64,000 nucleotides of DNA from Bifidobacterium simiiventris (GTDB lineage Bacteria > Actinomycetota > Actinomycetes > Actinomycetales > Bifidobacteriaceae), in contig NZ_JAHBBG010000003.1 of assembly GCF_019331715.1 (NCBI RefSeq), positions 1-64,000 of the forward strand. The letters run 5' to 3'. Position numbers and translations under genes: made by a program. Each line of letters begins with the position of its first letter. Within the stretch, counting starts at the first letter, position 1. Below the pieces are notes generated by a model. The model had not been told where the DNA came from. It worked only from the letters and a program-made list of their open reading frames with translations, and did not search any database. This document shows positions 26,602 to 34,298 of this stretch, in pieces.

Positions 26602-27212
26602 CACAGGTCCTCCTTCGCGACGGCGACTCGTTCGGTGATCAGCGTCGTCACGTGTTCGGCCTCGGCCGAATCCAGCGAGGCGATCTCGTGTGCGGTCGCG
26701 GCCGTGTGGATCACGATCGTCGTCAGATCGAACTTGCGCAGCAACGGTCCCTGCTTCGTATCCACGTGCTGCACGCGGTTGTACGGTACCGTGACGGTCG
26801 AGCGGAACAGCCATCCCGTGCGGACGCGCAGGAACCGGTCGCCGATCATGAACCGGTGGAACGCGTATTTATAGCGCGTCTGCAACGGCTGCGACGCGAA
26901 ATCGAGTACGTTGACCGCGGCGATCAAGGCGATGATGACCGGCTGCCAACGCCACCAACCGTTCATCCAGCAGATCACGGCCGCGGCTGCGCATCCGGCA
27001 AGCCAGAGGGCGCATTGCAGCGCTTCGCCCGCCAGCCACATGCGTTGGATGCGTTCCGGATACGGCTGCCATGCGGCGGATGTGCGGGGTTCCGTGTCGG
27101 GCGGGCTGATTGGACTGGCCGGGCTTGTTGCGGCGACGGCTTCGGTCGGATTGGGCGCCCCGGCCGCGCCGGCCGGTTCGGCGTGAGACGTGTCGGTCTG
27201 CGAGTCGTTCAT
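26601..27212 (-). CDS. PH-domain (YdbS-type) membrane protein
   Basis: A 203-aa partner of the larger PH protein. The first 60 residues are polar and Pro/Ala-rich. Two membrane spans follow (ALQCALWLAGCAAAAVICWM; WQPVIIALIAAVNVLDFA), then one bPH2 domain (RYKYAFHRFMIGDRFLRVRT; VPYNRVQHVDTKQGPLLRKF). The start at 27212 is supported by AAGGGGACCACC. The TGA overlaps the next ATG. The YdbS-YdbT gene pair recurs in many bacteria; in Bacillus subtilis it has been linked to resistance to bacterial antibiotics. Confidence 0.87.
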   Translation of the reverse strand: MNDSQTDTSHAEPAGAAGAPNPTEAVAATSPASPISPPDTEPRTSAAWQPYPERIQRMWLAGEALQCALWLAGCAAAAVICWMNGWWRWQPVIIALIAAVNVLDFASQPLQTRYKYAFHRFMIGDRFLRVRTGWLFRSTVTVPYNRVQHVDTKQGPLLRKFDLTTIVIHTAATAHEIASLDSAEAEHVTTLITERVAVAKEDL

Positions 27213-27387
27213 GGTGGTCCCCTTCGTTGGCGTACGTATCACTGTATGCGATGGGGCGCATCGCCGGCGCGACCGGTACGCGCGTGTTGGCCGGCGGCGG
27301 CGTGGGCTGAGCGAATCGGCCGATTTCTCGTCAATATCTGTGGGCATAGTCACGAATCGTTCAGCAAACACGGTTAGGCTGAGCCGC

Positions 27388-28926
27388 ATGAGCATCAACG
27401 AACCTCAACCGCAGGACGACCTGCCGGCAAGCACGCAATCCGAAACGCCATCGCAGGCGTCGACGGAACCGACCTCATCTTCCACGACGGCGACGTCCGA
27501 ACATTCGGCCGATACCTCGCAGACCCAACCCGCATCGCCATCGTCTTCGGCCGCATCGTCGCCTGAGCAACTGGCCGATATCTCGCAACCCCAGCCGGCA
27601 TCGCAGCCTCTGGCTCCGGAACAACCGGCCCAATCCACTCCGCAACAGCCGCAACCCGGCCAATATTATCCGCCGCAACCGCTGCCGCAGGGCGCGTATC
27701 CGCAGTATCAGGCGGGCGTGTACCAGCAAGCTCCGCAATCGCAGTATCAGCCGCAGTCATTCCCGTATCCACCCCAGCCATCGCCGTACCAGCAGTACCA
27801 GCCGTATCAGCAGAACGGTCAGTATCCGCCGCGGCCGGGTCAGCCGCAATATCAGCCGCAATACCAGCCGTACCCCTACGCGCCCTACCCGCAGGCCACG
27901 CCCGAGCAGATCCGCCGCCGCACCCTGCGCAAGGCCGTCGGTCGCCCGGCCGGCCTGATCCTCGCCTATCAGGCGGTCTTCACCGGTGCGAGCATCGTCG
28001 CCGGCATGATCATGGGCGTGATCGCCACGATCGAACGCGTTGCCGGATCGCGCCTCGCGAACACGCCGTCTGCCGAGAACTTCCGGCAGATCGAGCAGGA
28101 ACTCGCGCAGAATAGCGTGCAGTGGGTCGGCGTGCTGAGCCTGATCTCGGTCGCGGTCGGCTTCCTGTTCATGCTGCTCATGCGCCACCGCACGATCCTC
28201 ACGCGTGCGTTCTGGCTTGGCGATCCGACCGCCCCGGCCGGCCTCAACCCGAACGAACCCCGCGCGCACATGCGTCCCGCATGGTTCGCCGCGTTCGTCG
28301 CCCTCATCATTGGCATTCAGGGCGTGCTGCAACTCATCCAGATCGCGTTCGCCGCGCTCGGCATCACCCTCGCCTCGCCCACGTCCGACAGCATCGACGA
28401 GTCGGCCGTCACCATCAGCATGTGGCTGTACATCGGCCTGATCGGCCCGATCGTGGAGGAGACGGTGTTCCGCGGCGTGCTCATGCGCGAGCTTCAGCCG
28501 CTCGGCCGGAACTTCGCGATCGTCACGTCGTCGCTCATGTTTGCGCTGTTCCACGACGACGTGGTGCAGGGCACGTTTGCGTTCTTCTGCGGTCTCGTGT
28601 TCGCGTTCGTGGCGATGGAATACTCGCTGATCTGGTCGATCGCGCTGCACATTTTCAACAACGCGATCCTCGGCGGCGTGCTGTCCGAGTTCGCGGCGAG
28701 CTTCGGCGACACGGGCAACATGGTGTACGGCGTGGCGCTGCTGGTCGTCGGCATTGGCGGCCTGATCTATGTGCTCGTGAAATACGGATGGGGACTGCGC
28801 GAGTACCGGCGCGTGAACCGGTCCGCGCCCGGCACGTACTGGGGCTGGACGTCAGGCTGGTTCCTCACGTTCGTGATCCTCAACGGGCTGTTCGCGCTCG
28901 TCTCGTTCGCGGTGGCGATGGCGTAG
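27388..28926 (+). CDS. CPBP-family intramembrane metalloprotease
   Basis: A 512-aa membrane protein. Residues 1-175 are a Pro/Gln/Tyr/Ser-rich disordered cytoplasmic region. The rest has about eight membrane spans and the CPBP (CAAX protease and bacteriocin-processing) motifs: EETVFRGVLMREL with the catalytic glutamates and arginine, FALFHDDVV with a catalytic histidine, and HIFNNAI. The ATG at 27388 starts the polar region; upstream in-frame codons overlap the divergent PH gene promoter. Substrate unknown. It may serve in envelope maintenance or bacteriocin self-protection. Confidence 0.9.
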   Translation: MSINEPQPQDDLPASTQSETPSQASTEPTSSSTTATSEHSADTSQTQPASPSSSAASSPEQLADISQPQPASQPLAPEQPAQSTPQQPQPGQYYPPQPLPQGAYPQYQAGVYQQAPQSQYQPQSFPYPPQPSPYQQYQPYQQNGQYPPRPGQPQYQPQYQPYPYAPYPQATPEQIRRRTLRKAVGRPAGLILAYQAVFTGASIVAGMIMGVIATIERVAGSRLANTPSAENFRQIEQELAQNSVQWVGVLSLISVAVGFLFMLLMRHRTILTRAFWLGDPTAPAGLNPNEPRAHMRPAWFAAFVALIIGIQGVLQLIQIAFAALGITLASPTSDSIDESAVTISMWLYIGLIGPIVEETVFRGVLMRELQPLGRNFAIVTSSLMFALFHDDVVQGTFAFFCGLVFAFVAMEYSLIWSIALHIFNNAILGGVLSEFAASFGDTGNMVYGVALLVVGIGGLIYVLVKYGWGLREYRRVNRSAPGTYWGWTSGWFLTFVILNGLFALVSFAVAMA

Positions 28927-28952
28927 CCTCGTTGGAATGCGGTGCATGATAC

Positions 28953-28978
28953 GGGCCGGTGCCGGTTGGTGCCGGCCC
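28953..28978. terminator. Hairpin after CPBP gene
   Basis: GGGCCGG pairs with CCGGCCC 27 bases after the stop codon; no T-run. Confidence 0.5.
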
Positions 28979-29114
28979 ACTTGCGTTGCGAGGCCGGTTA
29001 TGCAGGCTCATGCCGATCGATGGCCGGCTGCGCCGCGTGTACGTTGCGGCCGTGTTTTACAGTGGAAACTAACCGTTTTGATATCCCTGCCGATTGCGAC
29101 CGTTGGAGAGAACC

Positions 29115-30284
29115 ATGACTGATTTCGAGCCGTTCTATGACGTCAACCTGAGCTACGACGACAACTATGCGAAAGGTCCGTTCGGCGCGTTCGCCGCGGC
29201 GCTGGCCGATGGCGGCGCCGGTGATTCGGCCAACGATGCCGAGGCCCAGGCCGCCGCCGGCACCGTCGACTTCCTCGGACATCAGGTCAACCTGCCGTTC
29301 GGCATCCCGGCCGGCCCGCTGCTCAACTCGCGCTTCACCACGGCCGCGTTCCGCATGGGCTTCGACCTCGCCACCTACAAGACCGTGCGCTCGCGCGCGT
29401 GGGGGTGCAACCCGTTCCCGAACGTGCTCGCCGTGCACCCGAAGGCCGCCGACGGCTCGCTCACGCCGGGCAGTGCCGAACTCGACGAGGGCGTGCTCGC
29501 CGACACCCGTTATGAGCAGCCGATTTCCATCTCCAACTCGTTCGGCGTGCCCTCGCGCGACCCGGACGAATGGCAGCCCGATATGCGCCGCGCCATCAAG
29601 GCCGCCGGCCCCGGCCAGCTGCTCATCCCGAGCTTCCAGGGCTCGCGCACGGAAGGCATGACCACCGACGACTACATCGCCGACCACGTCGCCACCGCGC
29701 GGCTCGTCACCGAAACCGGCGCCGACCTGATGGTCATGAACACGAGCTGCCCGAACGAGGGCCACAACCGACTGCTGTGCCACGATCCGGCGCTGGTCGG
29801 GCGCATCACCGAGGCCGTGAAGAACGAGATCGGCGACCGCGCGCTCGCGATCAAGCTCGCGTACATCCCGCCGACCGAAGTGACCGGCGGCTGGGGGCCG
29901 GATCGCACGATCGTCGATGATTCCGCGCTCGAGTTCATGGTGCGTGAGACGGCCGCGCGCGGCTCGGTGCAGGCGTTCTCCGCGATCAACACGATTTCCG
30001 CGCGACTGGTCGATGCCGCCGGACGGCAGGCGTTGCCGGGCGCGGGTCGCGACCGCAGCGGCGTGTGCGGCCGCGCGATCCGCCACGCCGGCCTCGACAT
30101 GGTGGCGCGTCTGGCCACGATCCGTGAGAAGCTCGGGCTGGACTACACGATCATCGGCCTTGGCGGCGTGGTCTCGCCCGAGGATTACGCCGCGTACCGC
30201 GCGGCCGGCGCCGACGCGGTGATGAGCGCCACCGGCGCGATGTGGGACGCCGATCTCGCCCGCAAGATCAAGGCCGCCCGCTGA
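29115..30284 (+). CDS. Dihydroorotate dehydrogenase-family enzyme
   Basis: A 389-aa FMN-binding TIM-barrel protein of the dihydroorotate dehydrogenase family. Motifs: LPFGIPAGPLLNSRF, the TYKTVRSRAWGCNPFPNVLA segment, MVMNTSCPNEG (the NxSCPN active-site-type loop), and the phosphate loop VSPEDYAAYRAAGADAVMSA. Whether it serves pyrimidine synthesis is not shown, since no pyr neighbours are present, so no symbol is given. The ATG at 29115 follows GGAGAGAACC. Convergent with the GH2 gene. Confidence 0.85.
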   Translation: MTDFEPFYDVNLSYDDNYAKGPFGAFAAALADGGAGDSANDAEAQAAAGTVDFLGHQVNLPFGIPAGPLLNSRFTTAAFRMGFDLATYKTVRSRAWGCNPFPNVLAVHPKAADGSLTPGSAELDEGVLADTRYEQPISISNSFGVPSRDPDEWQPDMRRAIKAAGPGQLLIPSFQGSRTEGMTTDDYIADHVATARLVTETGADLMVMNTSCPNEGHNRLLCHDPALVGRITEAVKNEIGDRALAIKLAYIPPTEVTGGWGPDRTIVDDSALEFMVRETAARGSVQAFSAINTISARLVDAAGRQALPGAGRDRSGVCGRAIRHAGLDMVARLATIREKLGLDYTIIGLGGVVSPEDYAAYRAAGADAVMSATGAMWDADLARKIKAAR

Positions 30285-30345
30285 CTAGATACGCTACCTA
30301 TAGCGGTTCGCGTGGCCGACGCGTCATAGTGTGACTCATGGCAGA

Positions 30346-30378
30346 AAGCGCTCGCTGGATTGTTTCCAGCGAGCGCTT
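30346..30378. terminator. Bidirectional terminator between convergent genes
   Basis: AAGCGCTCGCTGGA and its exact complement enclose a 5-base loop, between the dehydrogenase and GH2 stops. Confidence 0.8.
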
Positions 30379-30398
30379 GCTGCCTTCAGGGGATGCCG

Positions 30399-33119
30399 TT
30401 ACCCCTGCACCACCGTAAACACGGTCTGCGTGCCGTCCGCGGCGGTGACGACGGCCGTATCGGACGGAGTCAGACCGGTGGGCAGCGTCGCGTAGAAGTC
30501 GATCGTGCCGGAACCGTTGAACGAGAACGCCGCCCGCCACTGTTCGGGCGTGATCTCGGGCAGCGGACGATGCGCGATCATCCGGTGCCCATCGCGATCC
30601 AGCGAGAATCCGCTGTCCGGCCGCGCCCACAGTGACCACGGAACCTGCGCGCCATTCGCGAGCCGCGCGCGTCCGTCGTCGGAATCGACACTTTCGACAT
30701 CATCAGCAGAGCCGACAATCCGCCCGCCGGTCGTCCGATCGCCGTCCGCCAGCCGCGTCCAGATCACCTGATCGGCGTACACGTTCGTTTCGTCGCCGTC
30801 ACGCTCTCCGTACGCCCAGATCGTGTACACGCCTGGCTCGTCCAGCAGCCCGTCGACTGTGAACACGCCGTTGCCGCACGCCCGCGCGTCGTAGCGCACC
30901 GCCGCCGCACCGTCGTGCGCGACCCGTAGCCACACGCGGTCGAGATTCGAATACACGCGCACCGTGCTCGGCCCTTCCTCGCGCGCCACGTACCGCCGCG
31001 ACGCGATGTACACGAACGGGTCGAGCCGGTTCCAGTTCGCCTTGTGCAGGTAGAACGCGTCCTTTTTCACGTGCCGGTCCCACGTCACGAGGCCCTTGTT
31101 GTTGATCTCGAACCGTCCCGCCTCGCTCGGCCGGTGATCCACGCCGAAATCGAACATGTTCCACAGCGACGTCGACCACAGCCAGTCGTGCGCGTTGATG
31201 TACGCCAGCGCCTCCTCATGCTGCAGCGACTGGTATTCCTCGGGCTGCCAGTAGCTGTTCGGGCGGGTCTTGTGTGCGTTCGGATGCAGCTCATGCTGGT
31301 CGATGCTCGCGCCCGTGCCGTACTCCGACAGGCCGAGCGGGCGGCTTTCGATCGAACGCTTCTGCTCGATGAGCGCGCCGAAGCCGGGCTGCGAATACCA
31401 GCCGGGGTACATGTTCCACGAGATGATGTCGCTCGCCCAGTTGCCGCGCGAGCTGGCCGTTTCGTCCTGGTCGGCGGCCTGCGTGGTGTAGCGGGTCGGG
31501 TCCTCGGCGTGCGCGAGATCGTCGAGTTCGCGCGACAGTTGCGGCATCGCGATCCACCGGTTCGCGGTGTTGTGGTTGCCGACCTCGTTCTGCAGGCCCC
31601 AGAAGCAGATCGACGGGCGGTTGCCCTGCTGGCGGATCAGTTCTGTCAGCTGTTCTTTCGTGACGTCCGCGAACCGTTCGTCCTCGCCGACCCAGTCGAT
31701 GAACGGGATCTCCGCCCACACGACCACGCCGTTCGCGTCGCACAGGTCGTAGAAGTAGTTCGCGTGCGGATAGTGCGCGAGACGCAGGTAGTTCACGCCC
31801 ATCTCGAGTATGAGTGTGAAGTCCTCGAGGTGCTGCGCGTCGTGCAGCGCGTTGCCGAGCCCCTCGCGGTCCTGATGCCGCGTGACGCCGCGCAACGGGT
31901 GCGATTTGCCGTTGATGAAGAAGCCGTGGTTGTGGCTTACGTGGAACCAGCGGTAGCCGACTTTGTCGGTGACCGAGTCGAGCGGCGCGGCGGCTTGGTC
32001 GGCGGCCGTTTGCGGTTCCGTACGGTGCTCCGACGAATCGCAGTCGATCAGTTCCATGCGAACGTTGTACTGATACGCGACGTCATCGTTCGTCGCGCCG
32101 CGCGAGTAGTCGATCGGCTGCCACAGATGAGGATCGGCGACTTCCAGCGTGACCTTGACGTGACGGCGTTCGCGCGGTGCGAGCGTAATGTCGGTGACAT
32201 CGTTGGCGACGGTCGTGACGGACGTATCCGTTGCGTTGCCCGACGTGACGATCGTCGTGCGGGCGGACACATGACGCTCTTGATCGGCGTCGTTGACGAT
32301 ATCCGCGTGGACTTCGGTCAGGCCGAGATGATCGGGCCGGTCGATCGACTCGCGGCGTCCGGCGTTCGGCGTGACGACGCGCAGTCCGGACGAGCCGTGA
32401 TCGTCGAGCGCGAGATGCGCGTCGGCGGTCTGCACGAGCCGCGCCGGACGGTATATGCCGCCGTAGAAGTTGAAGTCGGCGAACAGCGGGGCGACGCGCA
32501 GGTCGCGACGGTTATCGACGCGCACGGCGATCACGTTATCGCCCGCATGCAGCGCGTCGGTCAGATCGAACCGGAACATCGCGTATCCGCCGAGATGCGC
32601 CGGGTCGCCGGTGTCGCGGGCCGTGTCCCGCGGATCGGAACCAAGCGGGGTGAGCGCGCGGCCGTTCACGTACAGCGATGTGATCGAGTTCACGCCGTCG
32701 AACTCGAGATATGTGCGCCTGCCGGGGGAGACGGTGAGTGTTCCGGGCTCGGCGGTTGCTGTCCTGTGGGCGTTCGTGTCGTTGTCGGCGACGACGTGCA
32801 GGTGCGTGCGATACCAGCCGACCGTGCGGTTCATGTTGCCGCGCACGCCGTCGTTCGTGTCGCACGCGTTCCAGGTGTGCGGCAGGATGACCGGCTCCCA
32901 TCCGGCTGCGCCCGAATCGTCGCAGTCGGGCGCAGCCGCGGTGGTCGGATCGAGGATATCGTCGTCGCCGTGGCCGCAGGCGAACCGCCAGCCGAGACCG
33001 GCGAGATCGACGACCGTACGCTCGGGGCCGTGGTTGAGCGCGGCGGTGCCGCCGGCGGCACGGACATGATAATGGCTGGCTTCGGTCTGTGCGAGTGGGA
33101 TGATACGTGGATGCGTCAT
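30399..33119 (-). CDS. Glycoside hydrolase family 2 enzyme (beta-galactosidase-like)
   Basis: A 906-aa GH2 hydrolase without signal peptide, so probably intracellular. The N-terminal sugar-binding domain contains ILPHTWNACDTNDG and NMNRTVGWYRTHLHV, an Ig-like domain follows, then the TIM barrel with GLQNEVGNHNT (acid/base glutamate after Asn, about residue 518) and GLSEYGTGASI (nucleophile-type glutamate about 600). The sequence favours beta-galactosidase but beta-glucuronidase or related activities are not excluded. The ATG at 33119 is preceded by GGGGG. No transporter is adjacent. Confidence 0.85.
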   Translation of the reverse strand: MTHPRIIPLAQTEASHYHVRAAGGTAALNHGPERTVVDLAGLGWRFACGHGDDDILDPTTAAAPDCDDSGAAGWEPVILPHTWNACDTNDGVRGNMNRTVGWYRTHLHVVADNDTNAHRTATAEPGTLTVSPGRRTYLEFDGVNSITSLYVNGRALTPLGSDPRDTARDTGDPAHLGGYAMFRFDLTDALHAGDNVIAVRVDNRRDLRVAPLFADFNFYGGIYRPARLVQTADAHLALDDHGSSGLRVVTPNAGRRESIDRPDHLGLTEVHADIVNDADQERHVSARTTIVTSGNATDTSVTTVANDVTDITLAPRERRHVKVTLEVADPHLWQPIDYSRGATNDDVAYQYNVRMELIDCDSSEHRTEPQTAADQAAAPLDSVTDKVGYRWFHVSHNHGFFINGKSHPLRGVTRHQDREGLGNALHDAQHLEDFTLILEMGVNYLRLAHYPHANYFYDLCDANGVVVWAEIPFIDWVGEDERFADVTKEQLTELIRQQGNRPSICFWGLQNEVGNHNTANRWIAMPQLSRELDDLAHAEDPTRYTTQAADQDETASSRGNWASDIISWNMYPGWYSQPGFGALIEQKRSIESRPLGLSEYGTGASIDQHELHPNAHKTRPNSYWQPEEYQSLQHEEALAYINAHDWLWSTSLWNMFDFGVDHRPSEAGRFEINNKGLVTWDRHVKKDAFYLHKANWNRLDPFVYIASRRYVAREEGPSTVRVYSNLDRVWLRVAHDGAAAVRYDARACGNGVFTVDGLLDEPGVYTIWAYGERDGDETNVYADQVIWTRLADGDRTTGGRIVGSADDVESVDSDDGRARLANGAQVPWSLWARPDSGFSLDRDGHRMIAHRPLPEITPEQWRAAFSFNGSGTIDFYATLPTGLTPSDTAVVTAADGTQTVFTVVQG

Positions 33120-33180
33120 TGGATTGCCCCCGGTATGTGTATCGATAATCCACGTCGATTCTACGCCGGAAGCGGATACA

Positions 33181-33215
33181 AAAAGGCTCCCTCGCCGATA
33201 GACGAGGAAGCCTTC
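33181..33215 (-). terminator. Terminator downstream of ppa
   Basis: On the minus strand AAGGCT-t-CCTCG pairs with CGAGG-g-AGCCTT, followed by TTTTT. Confidence 0.85.
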
Positions 33216-33284
33216 ATGCCATCTTGACCCCTCGGCTGAGGGGGCTGTCAGCAAAGCTGACCGGGGATCGTCAAGACAGGGAAA

Positions 33285-33344
33285 TCACTTCTGCGAAGCG
33301 GCGAGACGCTCGCGCGCCTCCTTGATTTCCTTTTCGGCGACGAT
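33285..33344 (-). pseudogene. Fragment of a second ppa 3' end
   Basis: On the minus strand it reads VAEKEIKEARERLAASQK and a stop, nearly the C-terminus of the intact Ppa (VAEKEIVEARERLANAAK and a stop). It lies about 100 bases downstream of the intact gene. Several bases differ, so it derives from a divergent allele rather than a recent duplication. Confidence 0.8.
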
Positions 33345-33446
33345 CCTGCAATTACGGACAGCCTTCGGCTGGCTCATTGTTGGCTCGGATGCTGTCGCAT
33401 CCTCGCACGTGGCCGCGGACAGTTCACTGAACTGTCCTGACGGAAA

Positions 33447-33941
33447 TCACTTCGCCGCGTTCGCGAGACGCTCGCGCGCTTCGACGATTTCCTTTTCGGC
33501 CACGTCCGCGCCGGTCCAGTAGTCGCCCGGCTTGACTTCCTTGCCCGGCTCGAGGGCCTTGTACTGCTCGAAGAAGTGCTTGATCTCGGCGAGGTGATAC
33601 TCGTTGACGTCCTTGACGTCCTTGACGCCGTCGTAACGAACGTCGGCCGGCACGCACAGCACCTTGTCGTCGCCGCCCTCTTCGTCCTCCATGTGGTACA
33701 GACCGACGGCGCGGCACTCGATGACGCAGCCCGGGAACACGGAGTTGGTCACCATCACGAGCGCGTCCAGCGGATCGCCGTCCTCGCCCAGCGTGCCCTC
33801 GATGTAGCCGTAGTCATCCGGGTAACCCATAGCGGTGAACAGCTCGCGGTCGAGGAAGACGCGGCCGGTCTCCTGGTCCACTTCGTACTTGTTCTTGGAA
33901 CCGCGCGGAATCTCGACCACGACGTTGAAGGTTTCTGCCAT
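33447..33941 (-). CDS. ppa: Inorganic pyrophosphatase
   Basis: Hydrolyses pyrophosphate to phosphate, driving biosynthetic reactions. A 164-aa family I enzyme: VVVEIPRGSKNKYEVD at the start, the metal-binding signature GDPLDALVM (about residues 53-61), DDKVLCVPADVRYDGVKDV and the C-terminal YWTGADVAEKEIVEARERL. AAGGAGAAC precedes the ATG at 33941. The tail is duplicated as a fragment just downstream; the terminator at 33,181 follows that fragment. Confidence 0.96.
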   Translation of the reverse strand: MAETFNVVVEIPRGSKNKYEVDQETGRVFLDRELFTAMGYPDDYGYIEGTLGEDGDPLDALVMVTNSVFPGCVIECRAVGLYHMEDEEGGDDKVLCVPADVRYDGVKDVKDVNEYHLAEIKHFFEQYKALEPGKEVKPGDYWTGADVAEKEIVEARERLANAAK

Positions 33942-34033
33942 GTTGTTCTCCTTGAGAATCGACAGTTGTATTGACATGCACCACAATACCGCGTTCCGTG
34001 TATTGCGAAAACGGCCGGCTGATCGCCATGAGC

Positions 34034-34187
34034 GACGGTGTTTTGGAGGGAAACGGGCGCTGGGGATGCAAAGAGAGTCCGGTTTCTGATAGAACGTGCG
34101 GTTCCCTGGCGGGAAACGGACACTGAAGATGTGAAAAGCGTCCGTTTCCCGCCAAGATCTGTTGGATTCTAGTGGGAAACGGACGCC
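34034..34187. repeat. Interspersed GCGTCCGTTTTC repeat cluster, locus B
   Basis: Alternating inverted and direct copies, among them GGCGGGAAACGGACAC (34,108-34,123), AAAGCGTCCGTTTCCCGCCA (34,135-34,154) and TAGTGGGAAACGGACGC (34,170-34,187), fill most of the gap between ppa and glgE. The rest of 33,942-34,298 holds no gene. Confidence 0.75.
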
Positions 34188-34298
34188 GTTGCTGCCGGGG
34201 GAGGCATGCCGGTTGCGGATGCTCCGGGGATGGCTACCTAACCGGTTTCGCAGGTTTCGCGGGCGGGAATAATCCCCTGGAGCCGACTCACCGCCGAA

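Noticed and set aside
31044..33227. Long plus-strand frame over the GH2 gene
   Set aside because: Arg/Val-rich antisense translation of GH2 with no motif.
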